This document shows, piece by piece, positions 8,352 to 17,232 of a stretch of 41,625 bases of DNA. Source of the DNA: Magnetococcales bacterium. GTDB lineage: Bacteria; Pseudomonadota; Magnetococcia; Magnetococcales; JADGAP01. A program made the position numbers and the translations under genes. The notes below the pieces were generated by a model. It worked only from the letters and a program-made list of their open reading frames with translations, made no database searches and was not told the origin of the DNA. Numbering within the stretch: position 1 is the first letter of the stretch; every line of letters begins with the position of its first letter. The DNA lies in contig JADGAP010000010.1 of the NCBI GenBank assembly GCA_015231965.1, positions 1 to 41,625 on the forward strand, in the 5' to 3' direction.

Positions 8352-11300
8352 TCACGAGGCCCGACGATGGGGAGAGGCTGGCGCGGGTGCCAGGGCGGGC
8401 GGCGTCGGGGCGTCGGGCGTTGGGGCGAGGTAGAGGGCGTCGAGGGCGCGGAAAAGGTCGTTGCGGGCCTGGGTGTACTGCTCCATCCACGCCTCGGCCT
8501 GGGGGATGTCGGAATGTTTCGCCCCCTCGACGGGAACGGGACGCCCCTCGGCGTCGAGGCGGAGTTCCCCGTTGCGCAGCCCCACCACTTCCCGTCCCAG
8601 TTGGCTCAATCGGGCGACGAGACCCTCCACCTCGGCAAGGAGGGGGGAGGGATCCTGGGACCGTCCCCCCTCTCCCCGCAACCACCGGGGAGTGATTTCG
8701 CCCTGGGCTTCGTCCATGGCCCGGGAAAGGCGGCCCCGAATCACCTGCTCCAGGTGATCCATGCGGCTCAACAGATCCGCCTTGGCCGATTGCACGTCGA
8801 AGGGCGGGCGTCCGACGCGGAATTCATGCTGGGCTTGGCTGAGGCTGAGGGAGACCCCGGAGAGGACATCCACCATGCGGCCCACGTGGCGCACCATGCC
8901 CTGGAGAAAGTGAAGAATATCCTGGGCGGAGAGGGTGTAGGATTGCACCTCGGCGGCGGCGCGGAACAACTCGCCGGCCTCCTGGCTCATGCGGCCCACG
9001 CGCTTGCGGGTGTCGGCGGCCTGACGGGCCACGTCGCTGGCGGCCTCCGCCCCCTGGGAGACGTTGCGCGTCACCTCGGAAACCCCGGTGGCGATCTGCT
9101 GCACGTTGCGGTTGACCTCCTGGATGCCCAGGGTCGCCTCGTGGACCCGTTGCACCACCTCCACCATTTCGTCGGCCACCTCGGCCACGCTATGAGAGAC
9201 GTTGTCCAGGGCCTCGGTCTGTTCGCTCACGGCGTGGAGGATCTCCTCGTTGGAGTGGGCCAGTTCGCCGATGATCTCCAACACCTTGCCGGTGGAGTCG
9301 CCGGCGGCGCGGATGTCGTTTTGAATCACCTCCACCTGTTCGGTGATGGAGCGGGTGGCCTCCCGGGTTTTGTTGGCCAACTCCTTGACCTCGTTGGCCA
9401 CCACGGCGAAGCCCAAGCCCGCCTCCCCCGCCCCCGCCGCCTCGATGGCGGCGTTGAGGGCCAGCAGGTTGGTGCGCTCGGCGATGGCCCGGATGGCGCT
9501 GACCACTTGATTGATCTCCTTGGCGGAGCGGCGCAGCTTTTCCATCACCTCGACGCTGGGCCGGGCGTCGACCATGGCCTGGGCCCCTTTTTGGCTGGCG
9601 TTTTGGCACAGTCGGCGCACGTCGGTGATGTGGCGGTTCATCTCGTCCACCGCCTGGGCCACCGAGGTGACGTTCTCGCCGGTGCGGCGGGCGGAGGCCC
9701 CCACCTCCTCCAGATTGGTGCTGGCCTGTTCGGAGGCGGAGGCGACGGCGTGGATGTTGTCGTTGGCGCTTTCGGCGGCCTGGGCGATGGCGTGCAGGCG
9801 ATGGGTCAGGTCGTCGGTGACCCGGTGGGTCATTTCGGCGTTGCCCTCCACCTGGACCAGATCGTCCCGCAGCGCGACCACCTTGCGGTCCATGTGATCG
9901 TGTTCCCGCAGCACGTCGGCCATTTTGTGGAACATGGCGGTGGTGTCGCCGTCCAGGCCGTTTTTGGCGGAGCGCAGTTGGTCGGCCACGGCGACGATGG
10001 TTTCGGCCTGGAGTTGGACATTGCGCACCGTGCCGCCCAAACTGTGGACCATGGCCCCCATGGCCTGGGCGATGCCGCTCTCTCCCGGAATCGCCACGGT
10101 CAAATCCCCCGCCGCCGCCTGACCGGCGCATCCGGCCAGCAGCGACGGCTCCCCCCCCACCTGCCGCCACACCGTGCGGATGATGCGCAGGTTGAACACC
10201 GCCAGAATCAGAATCGCCCCCAATCCCAAGCCCATGGAGCGCATCAGCATGTCCCGGGCTTCCGCCGCGATGGACGTCCGGGCGGCGGCGTCCTCCTCCT
10301 CGGCCCCCTTGACCGTTTCGGCCAACAACCCCTCCACCTCGTGGGCGGCGACCCGCATGATTTCGGTCTGCTTGGCCAACTCCGCCTCGTTGGCCACCAT
10401 CGCCTGAAAGTCCTTTTGATAGCTCTTGAGCAGGGTTTGCAATTCGTCGCGCACGCTGGCCGGGGTCTGGTCGGCCTGGGCGATGCTCTCCAGCATGGCT
10501 TTCACCACCTTGCCGTGGCGTTTGACGTATTTTTCCTCGCCGTTGAGCAGATAGTCCTTCTCATGCTTGCGGGCGATGAGCAGATTTTCCTTGATGTTGG
10601 GGATGTGGTAGGACTTGAGCAGCGCCTCGACGGCGACGGCGGCCTGGACGGTGGCGGCGCTCTTGCCCGCGGCCGCCTCGGCACCCCCCTCCCGGCGGAC
10701 CTGAACCAGGGCGGCGAAGGCTTTTTCGTAGCGGGTCAACAGTTCGGCCAGCTTGTCTTTGTCGAAGTGGGTCAGGGTGGAGGCGGCCACCGCCTCCTGG
10801 AAGGAGGCCGCCGCCTGTTTCCATTTTTCCTGTCCGGCCCCATCGCCGGTCAGGAGAAATTCCCGTTCCGCCAGCCGCACCGCCCCCAGGTGGATGAGGG
10901 GTTCGGCGGTGTCGAAGGTGAGCAGGATGTTGACCACGTTTTGCGACACCGTGTCGAAGGAGCCCCGCAACCCCGAATCCTCGTTGAGCCCCTTGGTTTT
11001 CCACGCCGCCGTCAGCCCGGCGAAGGCGGTCCGGTACTCCTCAAAGCGGGCCAGGACGTTCTTGCTCCGGGCGATGTCCTCGGCGTGGCCGTACTGTTCG
11101 TCGATGCTGGAGAGAAATTGAATTTTTTCCGTCGCCTCGGCGATCAGGGCGTGGACGCTCTCGGCGTATTTCTCCTCGTGGCGCAGCAGAAAATCTTTTT
11201 CCGCCCGGCGGATTTGCAACATCTTTTCCGCCGTCAGGCGGGTGATGTCGCGCATCTCCAGGGGGCCAGTCAGCAGCTTTTGATACCCCTCGGAGGTTTG

Positions 11301-11411
11301 CCGCGAGGCGTGCCAACCCAGTCCCAGCAGCGCCGCCATGAACAGCGCCACCAGGATGGTGTTGACCACCAATCGACCGCGCAGACCCAACGGGGCGCGA
11401 AGTTGCCTCAT
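8352..11411 (-). CDS. Methyl-accepting chemotaxis protein with HBM-type sensor
   Basis: Inner-membrane chemoreceptor of 1019 residues. TM1 lies near 14-31. A long all-helical periplasmic region of about 350 residues (including [19 protein letters not shown] and [18 protein letters not shown]) resembles the helical bimodular sensor of McpS-like receptors. TM2 lies near 390-410, followed by a HAMP region with QVGGEP and AAGDLTV. The cytoplasmic signalling hairpin is centred near residue 650 ([19 protein letters not shown]). The tip is atypical: the usual EAARAGEAGRGF reads [13 protein letters not shown] helical C-terminal tail of about 150 residues ends in a Pro/Ala-rich stretch with no CheR-binding pentapeptide. 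GAGGGAG nine bases upstream supports the start. The ligand is unknown. Confidence 0.9.
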   Translation of the reverse strand: MRQLRAPLGLRGRLVVNTILVALFMAALLGLGWHASRQTSEGYQKLLTGPLEMRDITRLTAEKMLQIRRAEKDFLLRHEEKYAESVHALIAEATEKIQFLSSIDEQYGHAEDIARSKNVLARFEEYRTAFAGLTAAWKTKGLNEDSGLRGSFDTVSQNVVNILLTFDTAEPLIHLGAVRLAEREFLLTGDGAGQEKWKQAAASFQEAVAASTLTHFDKDKLAELLTRYEKAFAALVQVRREGGAEAAAGKSAATVQAAVAVEALLKSYHIPNIKENLLIARKHEKDYLLNGEEKYVKRHGKVVKAMLESIAQADQTPASVRDELQTLLKSYQKDFQAMVANEAELAKQTEIMRVAAHEVEGLLAETVKGAEEEDAAARTSIAAEARDMLMRSMGLGLGAILILAVFNLRIIRTVWRQVGGEPSLLAGCAGQAAAGDLTVAIPGESGIAQAMGAMVHSLGGTVRNVQLQAETIVAVADQLRSAKNGLDGDTTAMFHKMADVLREHDHMDRKVVALRDDLVQVEGNAEMTHRVTDDLTHRLHAIAQAAESANDNIHAVASASEQASTNLEEVGASARRTGENVTSVAQAVDEMNRHITDVRRLCQNASQKGAQAMVDARPSVEVMEKLRRSAKEINQVVSAIRAIAERTNLLALNAAIEAAGAGEAGLGFAVVANEVKELANKTREATRSITEQVEVIQNDIRAAGDSTGKVLEIIGELAHSNEEILHAVSEQTEALDNVSHSVAEVADEMVEVVQRVHEATLGIQEVNRNVQQIATGVSEVTRNVSQGAEAASDVARQAADTRKRVGRMSQEAGELFRAAAEVQSYTLSAQDILHFLQGMVRHVGRMVDVLSGVSLSLSQAQHEFRVGRPPFDVQSAKADLLSRMDHLEQVIRGRLSRAMDEAQGEITPRWLRGEGGRSQDPSPLLAEVEGLVARLSQLGREVVGLRNGELRLDAEGRPVPVEGAKHSDIPQAEAWMEQYTQARNDLFRALDALYLAPTPDAPTPPALAPAPASPHRRAS

Positions 11412-11548
11412 GATGCCAATCTCCCTCGGGAAGAGATGCCGCGGCGGATGGTTTCGCCAAGGGCCATTTTCTTGCGAAATTCAGGCCATGATCCGATGCC
11501 ATGGTTTCAGGGCCTTGGCGGCAGGGCGGGGACGGGGGGGCGGAGGAC

Positions 11549-11583
11549 AAAAAAAGGCGGTCGGGAGAGATTCCCCGACCGCC
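11549..11583 (-). terminator. Rho-independent terminator after the cupredoxin gene
   Basis: On the minus strand GGCGGTCGGG and CCCGACCGCC form a 10-bp stem followed directly by seven Ts (the A run at 11549-11555). It lies about 40 bases past the cupredoxin stop and separates that gene from the chemoreceptor gene. Confidence 0.85.
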
Positions 11584-11620
11584 GACCTCACGTCCCTTCG
11601 GGTGAAGAGAGAGGGGAAGG

Positions 11621-12076
11621 TCACTCGATGACGATGGTGGCTTCCATGCCCTTCTTGCGGTGGTCCTCGATGGAGCAATAAGGGGTGTAGGTTCCCTTGG
11701 TCACGGCGACGAAAAAGAGGGTCAGCTCGCCCTTGGGCTTGAGTTCAAAGGCCTTGAAATAGGGGGCCTTGATCTCAGCCAGACCCACCTCCACCTTGCG
11801 GGTGGCGATGGCCTTGAAAAATTCCGGGGCGGTGAAGTAGTGCTTCTCCTCGCCTTCGTCCTTGAGCACCAGCTTGTAGGGCTGACCGGCCTTGAGAGTC
11901 ACTTTGTTGGGGCTGTAGGAGTGTTCGTCCAGCTTCAAGGTCACCACTTCCGCCTTGGCCCAGTCGGCGGCCTTGACGATTTCGTCGGCGTTGGTGACGT
12001 AGTCGTCGGCGGCGTGAACGGCGGGAGTCGCGGCGGTCAGCAGCAGGGCGGCGGCGGCCATCAGGATTCGGGACAT
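11621..12076 (-). CDS. Secreted cupredoxin (type 1 copper protein)
   Basis: Small periplasmic blue-copper electron carrier or copper-binding protein of 151 residues. Residues 1-23 form a signal peptide ending near AVHA. The type 1 copper ligands are intact: His79 (EKHYF), Cys134, His139 and Met144 in YCSIEDHRKKGM, with the spacing seen in plastocyanin-like proteins that carry YCSIPGH. I chose the ATG at 12076 because GAGGAG lies nine bases upstream; an in-frame ATG at 12097 is less likely. The gene follows a small lipoprotein gene on the same strand and ends at a clear terminator. Its redox partner is unknown, though several c-type cytochromes are encoded nearby. Confidence 0.85.
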   Translation of the reverse strand: MSRILMAAAALLLTAATPAVHAADDYVTNADEIVKAADWAKAEVVTLKLDEHSYSPNKVTLKAGQPYKLVLKDEGEEKHYFTAPEFFKAIATRKVEVGLAEIKAPYFKAFELKPKGELTLFFVAVTKGTYTPYCSIEDHRKKGMEATIVIE

Positions 12077-12156
12077 GGGTTCTTTCTCCTCTTTCATGTG
12101 CGTGGGCGTGGGTGCGTTGGGAACTCGAGCGCCGTCTCCCCCGGGGAGGGCGCGGT

Positions 12157-12516
12157 TCAGCGGCAAAAATAGTTGATGATCTCCCCCGTCTTTTCCACCA
12201 CCACGAAGGCGTTCATGCAGTCGTTGCCGAAGGTCTCCGGAGGATAGACGAAGGCCTCGGAGGGCGGGCCGCCCAGCAGGGTGGCGTTCATCGTCTGAAG
12301 GGGGGGGCCATGGCGTTTCACCAATTCGTCCACGTGCTTGCCCACCATTCCCTTGGCGGCGGCGTTCCCCTTGGCCGTCGCCTTGGCTCCGGGTTTGGCC
12401 TCCTCCCCGTCGTCGGTGGCGCAGCCGCTCAACAGCAGCGCCCCCAGCAACGCTCCCGCCCACCCGGCGGTCAGGGCCGGACTCCCCCGGCGGATGGTGA
12501 TCGTCCCTCTGCTCAT
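12157..12516 (-). CDS. Small lipoprotein, BamE/OmlA-like fold possible
   Basis: This 119-residue protein has a signal peptide with lipobox LLSGC (Cys32), so it is probably membrane-anchored. The linker is Ala/Lys-rich. The segment GMVGKHVDELVKRHGPPLQ resembles the helix-turn motif of SmpA/BamE-like domains, which is a weak similarity. Two cysteines (NDCMN and the near-terminal YFCR) could form a disulfide. AGGGGGGAAG upstream of the ATG can act as a ribosome binding site. It lies 80 bp ahead of the cupredoxin gene on the same strand and may be cotranscribed with it. I do not recognise a specific function. Confidence 0.7.
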   Translation of the reverse strand: MSRGTITIRRGSPALTAGWAGALLGALLLSGCATDDGEEAKPGAKATAKGNAAAKGMVGKHVDELVKRHGPPLQTMNATLLGGPPSEAFVYPPETFGNDCMNAFVVVEKTGEIINYFCR

Positions 12517-12642
12517 CCCAACTTCCCCCCCTATTTTACCTGGTGATGTTGATGCCTTGGTTTCTGCCTCACAGGGGCGGGTGGATCATCCCTATCATGT
12601 TTTTCCGCCCTTTTCCATACAAATGATAAATGGGACGTATTC

Positions 12643-15147
12643 TCACGCGGGAAGGCGCGTGGAGCGGTATCGCTTGTCCTCCTCGAGGAAGAGGGAGATC
12701 TCTTCCGGGGGCAGGGGCGGGCTGAAGAGAAAGCCTTGCACCGTGTCACACTCCAACAGACGGAGAAACTCCAACTGTTCCACCGAGGCCACCCCCTCGG
12801 CCACCAGCGACAGCCCCAGGGATTTGGCCATGGCGATGATGGTGCGAATGATGGCGGCGGCGTCCGGATCGGTGGTGATGTCCCGCACGAAGGCCCGGTC
12901 GATTTTGAGGCAATGGATGGGGAACCGTTTGAGATAGCTCAAGGAGGAGTATCCGGTGCCGAAGTCGTCGATGGCCAGATGGATCCCCTGGGCGCGCAAC
13001 TGGTTGAGGATGTCGATGGCCGGCTCCATGTCGGTCATGAGCAGGGATTCGGTGACTTCCAACTCCAGCATGTGGGGTTCGATGCCGGTGTCGTGGATGG
13101 CGTTGGCCACGGTTTGGGGGAGGATGCGCTCGAACTGACGGGCGGAGAGGTTGACCGCCATGCGCACCGGGGCGAAACCCATCTCCAGCCAAGTAACACA
13201 CTGCTGGCAGGCAGTGCGCAACACCCACTCGCCGATGGGGATGATCAGCCCGGTCTCTTCCGCCAGGGGGATGAACTGGGCCGGGGAGATGAGCCCCAGT
13301 TCGGGATTTTTCCAACGGATCAGGGCCTCGACGCCGATCATCCGCCCGGTCTCCACCTCCACCTGGGGTTGGTAGAAGACCATGAATTCGTTGCGCTCCA
13401 GGGCGCGGCGCAGGGCCTGCTCCAGGCTGAGTTTTTTCACCGAGAGTTCGATCATCTCCCGGTCGAAGAAGCGGTAGGTGTTGGCCCCGTCCTGCTTGGC
13501 GCGGTACATGGCCACGTCGGCGTCGCCCAGCAGGGCGTCGGGGTCGCCGTCGTCGTCGGGGAAGAGGGTGATGCCGATGTTGGCGGCGAGGAAAAATTCC
13601 TGATCCTTGACCTGGAAGGGCTCGGTCAGGGCCTCGATGAGGGATTGGGCCAAACGCCCCGCCTCGGCGGGTTCGGCGACGTGGCGGGAGACGATGACGA
13701 ATTCGTCGCCCCCCACCCGGGCCAGCAGATCCTCGGGGCGGACCCGCTGGGCCAGGCGGTGGGCCACCTCCTTGAGCAGCCGGTCGCCCACGGGGTGACC
13801 GTGGGTGTCGTTGATCGGTTTGAGGCGGTCCAGGTCGAGGAACATGACGGCCACCGAGTGGTTCCGCTCCCGGGCGCCGAGCAACGCCTCGGAGAGCCGC
13901 TGTTGCAGCAGCACCCGGTTGGGCAGGCCGGTCAGGGGGTCGTGGTGGGCCAGATAGTGGAGCTGGTCCTCGGTTTTTTTGAGGGCGGTGATGTCAGAAA
14001 AGATGCCGACGTAGGAGTGGATGGCCCCCTCGCCGTCGCGAATGGCGCGGATGGTCACCCATTCGGGGAAGATGTCGCCATCCTTGCGGCGGTTCCAGAC
14101 CTCCCCCTTCCAGGCCCCGTCCTCTTCCAGGGCGCGCCAAAATTGTTGATAAAAATCGGGGCCGTGGCGTCCGGATTTGAGCATCCGCATGTTGCGCCCC
14201 ACCGCTTCGGAGGCGGGGTAGCCGGTGACGGTGGTGAAGGCCGGATTGACCGACTGGATGTCGCCGTGGCGGTCGGTGACAACGATCCCCTCGCTGCTGT
14301 ACTCGAAGGCGGTGGCGGCCAGGCAAAGCTCGGCCTGGGCCATGCGGCGGACGGCCACCTCGGTGTGCAGGGCCAGGTTGGCGTCGGAGAGGGCGGCGGT
14401 GCGTTCGGCCACCCGCTCTTCCAGGGCTTCGTTGGCGTGGCGCAGTTGCTCGATGGTGTCCAGCCGCTCGGTCTCGGCGTGGCTGAGGCGACGGCCCATG
14501 GTTTTCATCACCGCCGCCAGCCCGAGGAAAATCAACAGCAGGATCCCCCCCACCGCCGGAATCACCTCCTGTTGACGACGGCGGATTTCGCCCATCAGCT
14601 CGGTGACGTCGGCGTAGATTTCCAACACCCCCTCGATGTGGCGGTCGTCGCCGTGGCGCACCGGGAGGTAGCTGGAGATGAGATCCCGGGCGGCCAACTC
14701 GCCGTCGAAGGAGGGAAAACTCTCCCGATGGTTCAGTTCGGTCTCCACCCGTCCCTGGAGGGCGGCCGTCACCCCGGCGTTGAGGCTTTGATCCTGGCCG
14801 ATCTGGGTGGTTTGGGTGGAAAAGATGGTCATGCCTCGTTGGTCGTACATCTTGACCTTGACCACCGGCAAGCCGCGCACATGTTCGATCACCGTGCGGC
14901 GCACCTCGGCCAACTGGGGATGGTTCTGCAACGAGACGGGGGAGGCGGTCTGGGCGCTGTGGAGGAAGTCGTCGTAGCGGGGCCAAAGGGCGTTGGAGAG
15001 AGCCTGGGTCAGGGCGACGTTGTTCTTTTCCCCCAGCGAGACGACGTTGCGGGTCACCGCCTCGTGAAAATAGGCGGTGAGGGCGACGCCGCCCACGCAC
15101 AATCCGACGAAGGTGGCCAGGGTGTAAAACCGCGTGAGACGCCGCAT
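12643..15147 (-). CDS. Membrane sensor with PAS, GGDEF and EAL domains
   Basis: Bifunctional-type c-di-GMP enzyme of 834 residues. TM1 is at about 9-28, a periplasmic sensor region spans about 30-190, and TM2 is near 194-215. A coiled linker leads to a PAS domain (about 265-385), GGDEF (about 395-555) and EAL (about 570-825). The cyclase site RVGGDEF is intact near residue 480 and is preceded by an I-site RPED five residues upstream. The phosphodiesterase motifs GVEALIRW, NLSARQF, ELEVTESL, DDFGTGYSS and KIDRAFV are also intact, so neither activity can be excluded. The sensor region is clearly homologous to that of the histidine kinase at 17233-19221. It is the gene directly downstream of the ChaN-like gene (87-bp gap, same strand). 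Confidence 0.92.
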   Translation of the reverse strand: MRRLTRFYTLATFVGLCVGGVALTAYFHEAVTRNVVSLGEKNNVALTQALSNALWPRYDDFLHSAQTASPVSLQNHPQLAEVRRTVIEHVRGLPVVKVKMYDQRGMTIFSTQTTQIGQDQSLNAGVTAALQGRVETELNHRESFPSFDGELAARDLISSYLPVRHGDDRHIEGVLEIYADVTELMGEIRRRQQEVIPAVGGILLLIFLGLAAVMKTMGRRLSHAETERLDTIEQLRHANEALEERVAERTAALSDANLALHTEVAVRRMAQAELCLAATAFEYSSEGIVVTDRHGDIQSVNPAFTTVTGYPASEAVGRNMRMLKSGRHGPDFYQQFWRALEEDGAWKGEVWNRRKDGDIFPEWVTIRAIRDGEGAIHSYVGIFSDITALKKTEDQLHYLAHHDPLTGLPNRVLLQQRLSEALLGARERNHSVAVMFLDLDRLKPINDTHGHPVGDRLLKEVAHRLAQRVRPEDLLARVGGDEFVIVSRHVAEPAEAGRLAQSLIEALTEPFQVKDQEFFLAANIGITLFPDDDGDPDALLGDADVAMYRAKQDGANTYRFFDREMIELSVKKLSLEQALRRALERNEFMVFYQPQVEVETGRMIGVEALIRWKNPELGLISPAQFIPLAEETGLIIPIGEWVLRTACQQCVTWLEMGFAPVRMAVNLSARQFERILPQTVANAIHDTGIEPHMLELEVTESLLMTDMEPAIDILNQLRAQGIHLAIDDFGTGYSSLSYLKRFPIHCLKIDRAFVRDITTDPDAAAIIRTIIAMAKSLGLSLVAEGVASVEQLEFLRLLECDTVQGFLFSPPLPPEEISLFLEEDKRYRSTRLPA

Positions 15148-15234
15148 CGGCGATCCGTGATCCCAGGGTTGGCTCCGGCGGCGGGGCCGGAGAAAGTGGC
15201 GAGCAGCCGGGATTGCAAGAAACGTGACAGCCCC

Positions 15235-16305
15235 TCAAGGCGCGGCGGCGGCGGGAGGCGGCGTCGCGGGCTTGGCGAAGGCGGCGCAGGGATCCTTGTC
15301 GGCGTCGGAGCCGCCGGGAGCGGGGGTGAACCAGTAGACGTCGTGCCCCGCCGGAAACACGGTCGCCCCGCCGCTCTCGGGCGGGGGCAGACGCTCCGCG
15401 TCCCGGGTCGGATCGGGGCTCTCCATCAACCCCAGGTCCAACTGGGAAATTCCCGGATTCAGGAATGCCACCCGCTCCACCACCCCCATGCCGTGTTCGG
15501 TGTGGCCCCCGCCCAGAATCACCACCACCGGTTCCTCGGGACGCTCCTTCAACACCGTGGTGACGGCCAGGGCCATGGCATCGTTACGCGCCAGCCAGGT
15601 TTGATGGAGCCGGTCCAGCATGGCGGGAGAGGCGTGACCGCAGTGGGAGGCGGACAGTTTTTCCCGCATTAACAGGCGGTAGTCTTCGCGACGCAGCCCG
15701 GTGTCGGGGATTTGCTGACGCTCCAGGGCGGTCAACTGCTCCAGCCCCGCCCGGGCCAACCGGATCTTCACCGCCGAGGGGAGGTCCGCCCCGAACAGGG
15801 GCAGCCCGTGCTTTTTGCCCACCTCGATCAGGGGAAAGTAGAACGGCCAATCCTCCCGATGGCTCCACCCCAGATTGGCCCGCAAACTCCGTTCGGCGCT
15901 CCCCGGGGCGGCGGCGGTGCCGTGGAGCGGCGAGACCCCTCCGGTCTGATAGTTCATCAGCCAGCCGGTCTGCTCGCGGGAGAAAAATTCAAACCCCACC
16001 GCCGGTTTGCGCCCCAGCGCCACCAACCGTTCGAGAATTTTGACCTGGAGCCGATGGTGATGGGGATTGTCATGCTTTTCCGCCAGATAGATCACCCGGG
16101 CGGAGAGCATCCGCTGCTCCAGGGTGTCCACGTCGAGGGGGATTCCCTCTCGGGTGAGGAGCCGGGGGGGGAGGGGGGCCTCCTCCTGGGAGGCGGGAAG
16201 GGCGGCGCAACCGGAGAGCAGCAGCAGGGCGGCGAGGGCCGCTCCCAGGGGCGACAACCGCCGCAAGGGCGAGCCATTTGGGCGCGGGGGGAGCCATCGA
16301 CGCAC
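15235..16305 (-). CDS. ChaN-family (heme/iron-binding) lipoprotein
   Basis: Lipoprotein of 356 residues with lipobox LLSGC after a short basic N-terminus. The ChaN/DUF399 core is recognisable in IYLAEKHDNPHHHRLQVKIL and, near the C-terminus, in VVVILGGGHTEHGMG. ChaN of Campylobacter binds heme and is iron-regulated; the same role here is inference. I placed the start at GTG 16305 because AGGAGG lies six bases upstream; an upstream in-frame TTG (16323) has no such site. Inverted repeats in the leader (16337-16381) could be operators. The downstream neighbour is the GGDEF-EAL gene; upstream is a triheme cytochrome gene on the same strand. Confidence 0.8.
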   Translation of the reverse strand: MRRWLPPRPNGSPLRRLSPLGAALAALLLLSGCAALPASQEEAPLPPRLLTREGIPLDVDTLEQRMLSARVIYLAEKHDNPHHHRLQVKILERLVALGRKPAVGFEFFSREQTGWLMNYQTGGVSPLHGTAAAPGSAERSLRANLGWSHREDWPFYFPLIEVGKKHGLPLFGADLPSAVKIRLARAGLEQLTALERQQIPDTGLRREDYRLLMREKLSASHCGHASPAMLDRLHQTWLARNDAMALAVTTVLKERPEEPVVVILGGGHTEHGMGVVERVAFLNPGISQLDLGLMESPDPTRDAERLPPPESGGATVFPAGHDVYWFTPAPGGSDADKDPCAAFAKPATPPPAAAAP

Positions 16306-16336
16306 GGGAATCCTCCTGGACAAGGGCGAGGGAGGG

Positions 16337-16381
16337 AGGCCTTCTCAAAAATGAGAAGGCCTGGTAAGGTATTCTCATTTT
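16337..16381 (-). promoter_or_regulatory. Nested inverted repeats upstream of the ChaN-like gene
   Basis: AGGCCTTCTC and GAGAAGGCCT (16337-16362) form a perfect 10-bp inverted repeat with a six-base loop. Overlapping it, AAAATGAGAA (16348-16357) and TTCTCATTTT (16372-16381) form a second perfect 10-bp inverted repeat with a 14-base spacer. The half-site AATGAGAA resembles half of a Fur box (AATGAGAAT-N-ATTCTCATT), but the spacing is not canonical. There is no T run after the hairpin, so an operator or attenuator is more likely than a simple terminator for the upstream cytochrome gene. Confidence 0.45.
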
Positions 16382-16423
16382 CAGGAAGGGATGGGGGCGG
16401 CGCGGGGGCGGGACAAGGGCTCC

Positions 16424-17113
16424 TCACTTCCACCAGGCGCCGGGGGAGGCCCCATGGGCGACGCTGTGACAACGTTCGCAGATATAGAGGGAAAAAGCCA
16501 CACGACCGTGACATTGGCCGCAAAAACGGCCGCGAAAGATTTCATTCATGTTAATGTCATTGGAACCGACCTTGGCCTGAAAGGGTTCCGGATGGCAATT
16601 GGAGCAGGCCAGCCATTGGGTGTGGGCCTGATGGGGAAATTTGACGAAGGGCATGGTCTTGGTTTCGCTCATCAGCAGGTCCAGGTCTAGAACCTGCATG
16701 GTAGTTTCGCCCTTGAGATCGGCCCGGGGGTTGATGTGGCCCTGTTTCAAGGTTTGCACCCAGTCGATCTGCTCCCGGGGGCCGACGGGAAAGGGGGCCA
16801 ACGCCGTGACCGGGCTTTGCAACCGTCCGATGGCGGGGGAGGCGGGATCGTGCAGGCCATCCTCGGCCAACTCCTGGGCGCGGTAGAGGGCGGAACTCTC
16901 CACCGTCAGGGGGGCGGCGGCGGTGGCGACGGCGGGACCGGCGGGAACCGAATCGGCCCAGCGGGCGGCCTTGTCCAGCTTGGCCCGCAACTCCGGCGAG
17001 GGGACGGAGTCCGGCGGGACGGGGGGGGCGGCGGGCTCCGGACCTTGAGCGGGACATCCGCTCAGGGCCAGAACGCCGAGGACAATGAAGGGAAGGAGCC
17101 AGGCATGGTTCAT
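16424..17113 (-). CDS. Triheme c-type cytochrome lipoprotein (c7-like)
   Basis: Periplasmic multiheme cytochrome of 229 residues. The hydrophobic N-terminus ends in a lipobox-like LALSGC. A Pro/Ala-rich low-complexity stretch comes before a C-terminal heme domain (about 145-220) with three CXXCH motifs: CSNCH, CGQCH and CERCH. The pattern KFPHQAHTQWLACSNCH and NEIFRGRFCGQCHGRVAF fits the c(7)-type triheme domain family. ATG 17113 (MNHAWLLP) was preferred to an in-frame TTG at 17122; neither has a strong ribosome binding site. The gene is divergent from the kinase/NtrC pair, and a possible sigma-54 site lies about 80 bp upstream. It probably transfers electrons in the periplasm. Confidence 0.85.
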   Translation of the reverse strand: MNHAWLLPFIVLGVLALSGCPAQGPEPAAPPVPPDSVPSPELRAKLDKAARWADSVPAGPAVATAAAPLTVESSALYRAQELAEDGLHDPASPAIGRLQSPVTALAPFPVGPREQIDWVQTLKQGHINPRADLKGETTMQVLDLDLLMSETKTMPFVKFPHQAHTQWLACSNCHPEPFQAKVGSNDINMNEIFRGRFCGQCHGRVAFSLYICERCHSVAHGASPGAWWK

Positions 17114-17189
17114 GGGGGTCAAATCCCGGACCGCCCCGGGGCGGCGTCAGCGGCAAGCGGGGATGGAGTTTCGGTGGAACGAATCATGG

Positions 17190-17208
17190 GTTGCAAAAAC
17201 TTGACCGT
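17190..17208 (-). promoter_or_regulatory. Possible sigma-54 promoter for the triheme cytochrome
   Basis: On the minus strand GG and GC are separated by exactly ten bases, with a perfect TTGCA at the -12 element; the -24 element (CGGTCAA) keeps only the GG. It points to the cytochrome ATG about 80 bases downstream. The divergent operon encodes an NtrC-type activator. Chance matches to this sparse pattern are frequent in GC-rich DNA, so this is only a candidate. Confidence 0.25.
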
Positions 17209-17232
17209 CGTCGGGCGGGGGAGGGTTCCTCC

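Noticed and set aside
8352-8880. CZB-type zinc-binding domain at the chemoreceptor C-terminus
   Set aside because: The tail is helical and begins in a similar way ([13 protein letters not shown]), but it has no Cys and lacks the expected His positions.
8367-11681. A very long plus-strand open frame opposite the chemoreceptor
   Set aside because: It mirrors the codon pattern of the minus-strand gene (Gly/His/Val-rich, no domain logic). The similar long frames opposite sbcC, the GGDEF-EAL gene and pilY1 were rejected for the same reason.
16337-16362. Simple rho-independent terminator of the triheme cytochrome gene
   Set aside because: The stem is good, but the minus-strand 3' side is CCCTCCCTC with no T run.
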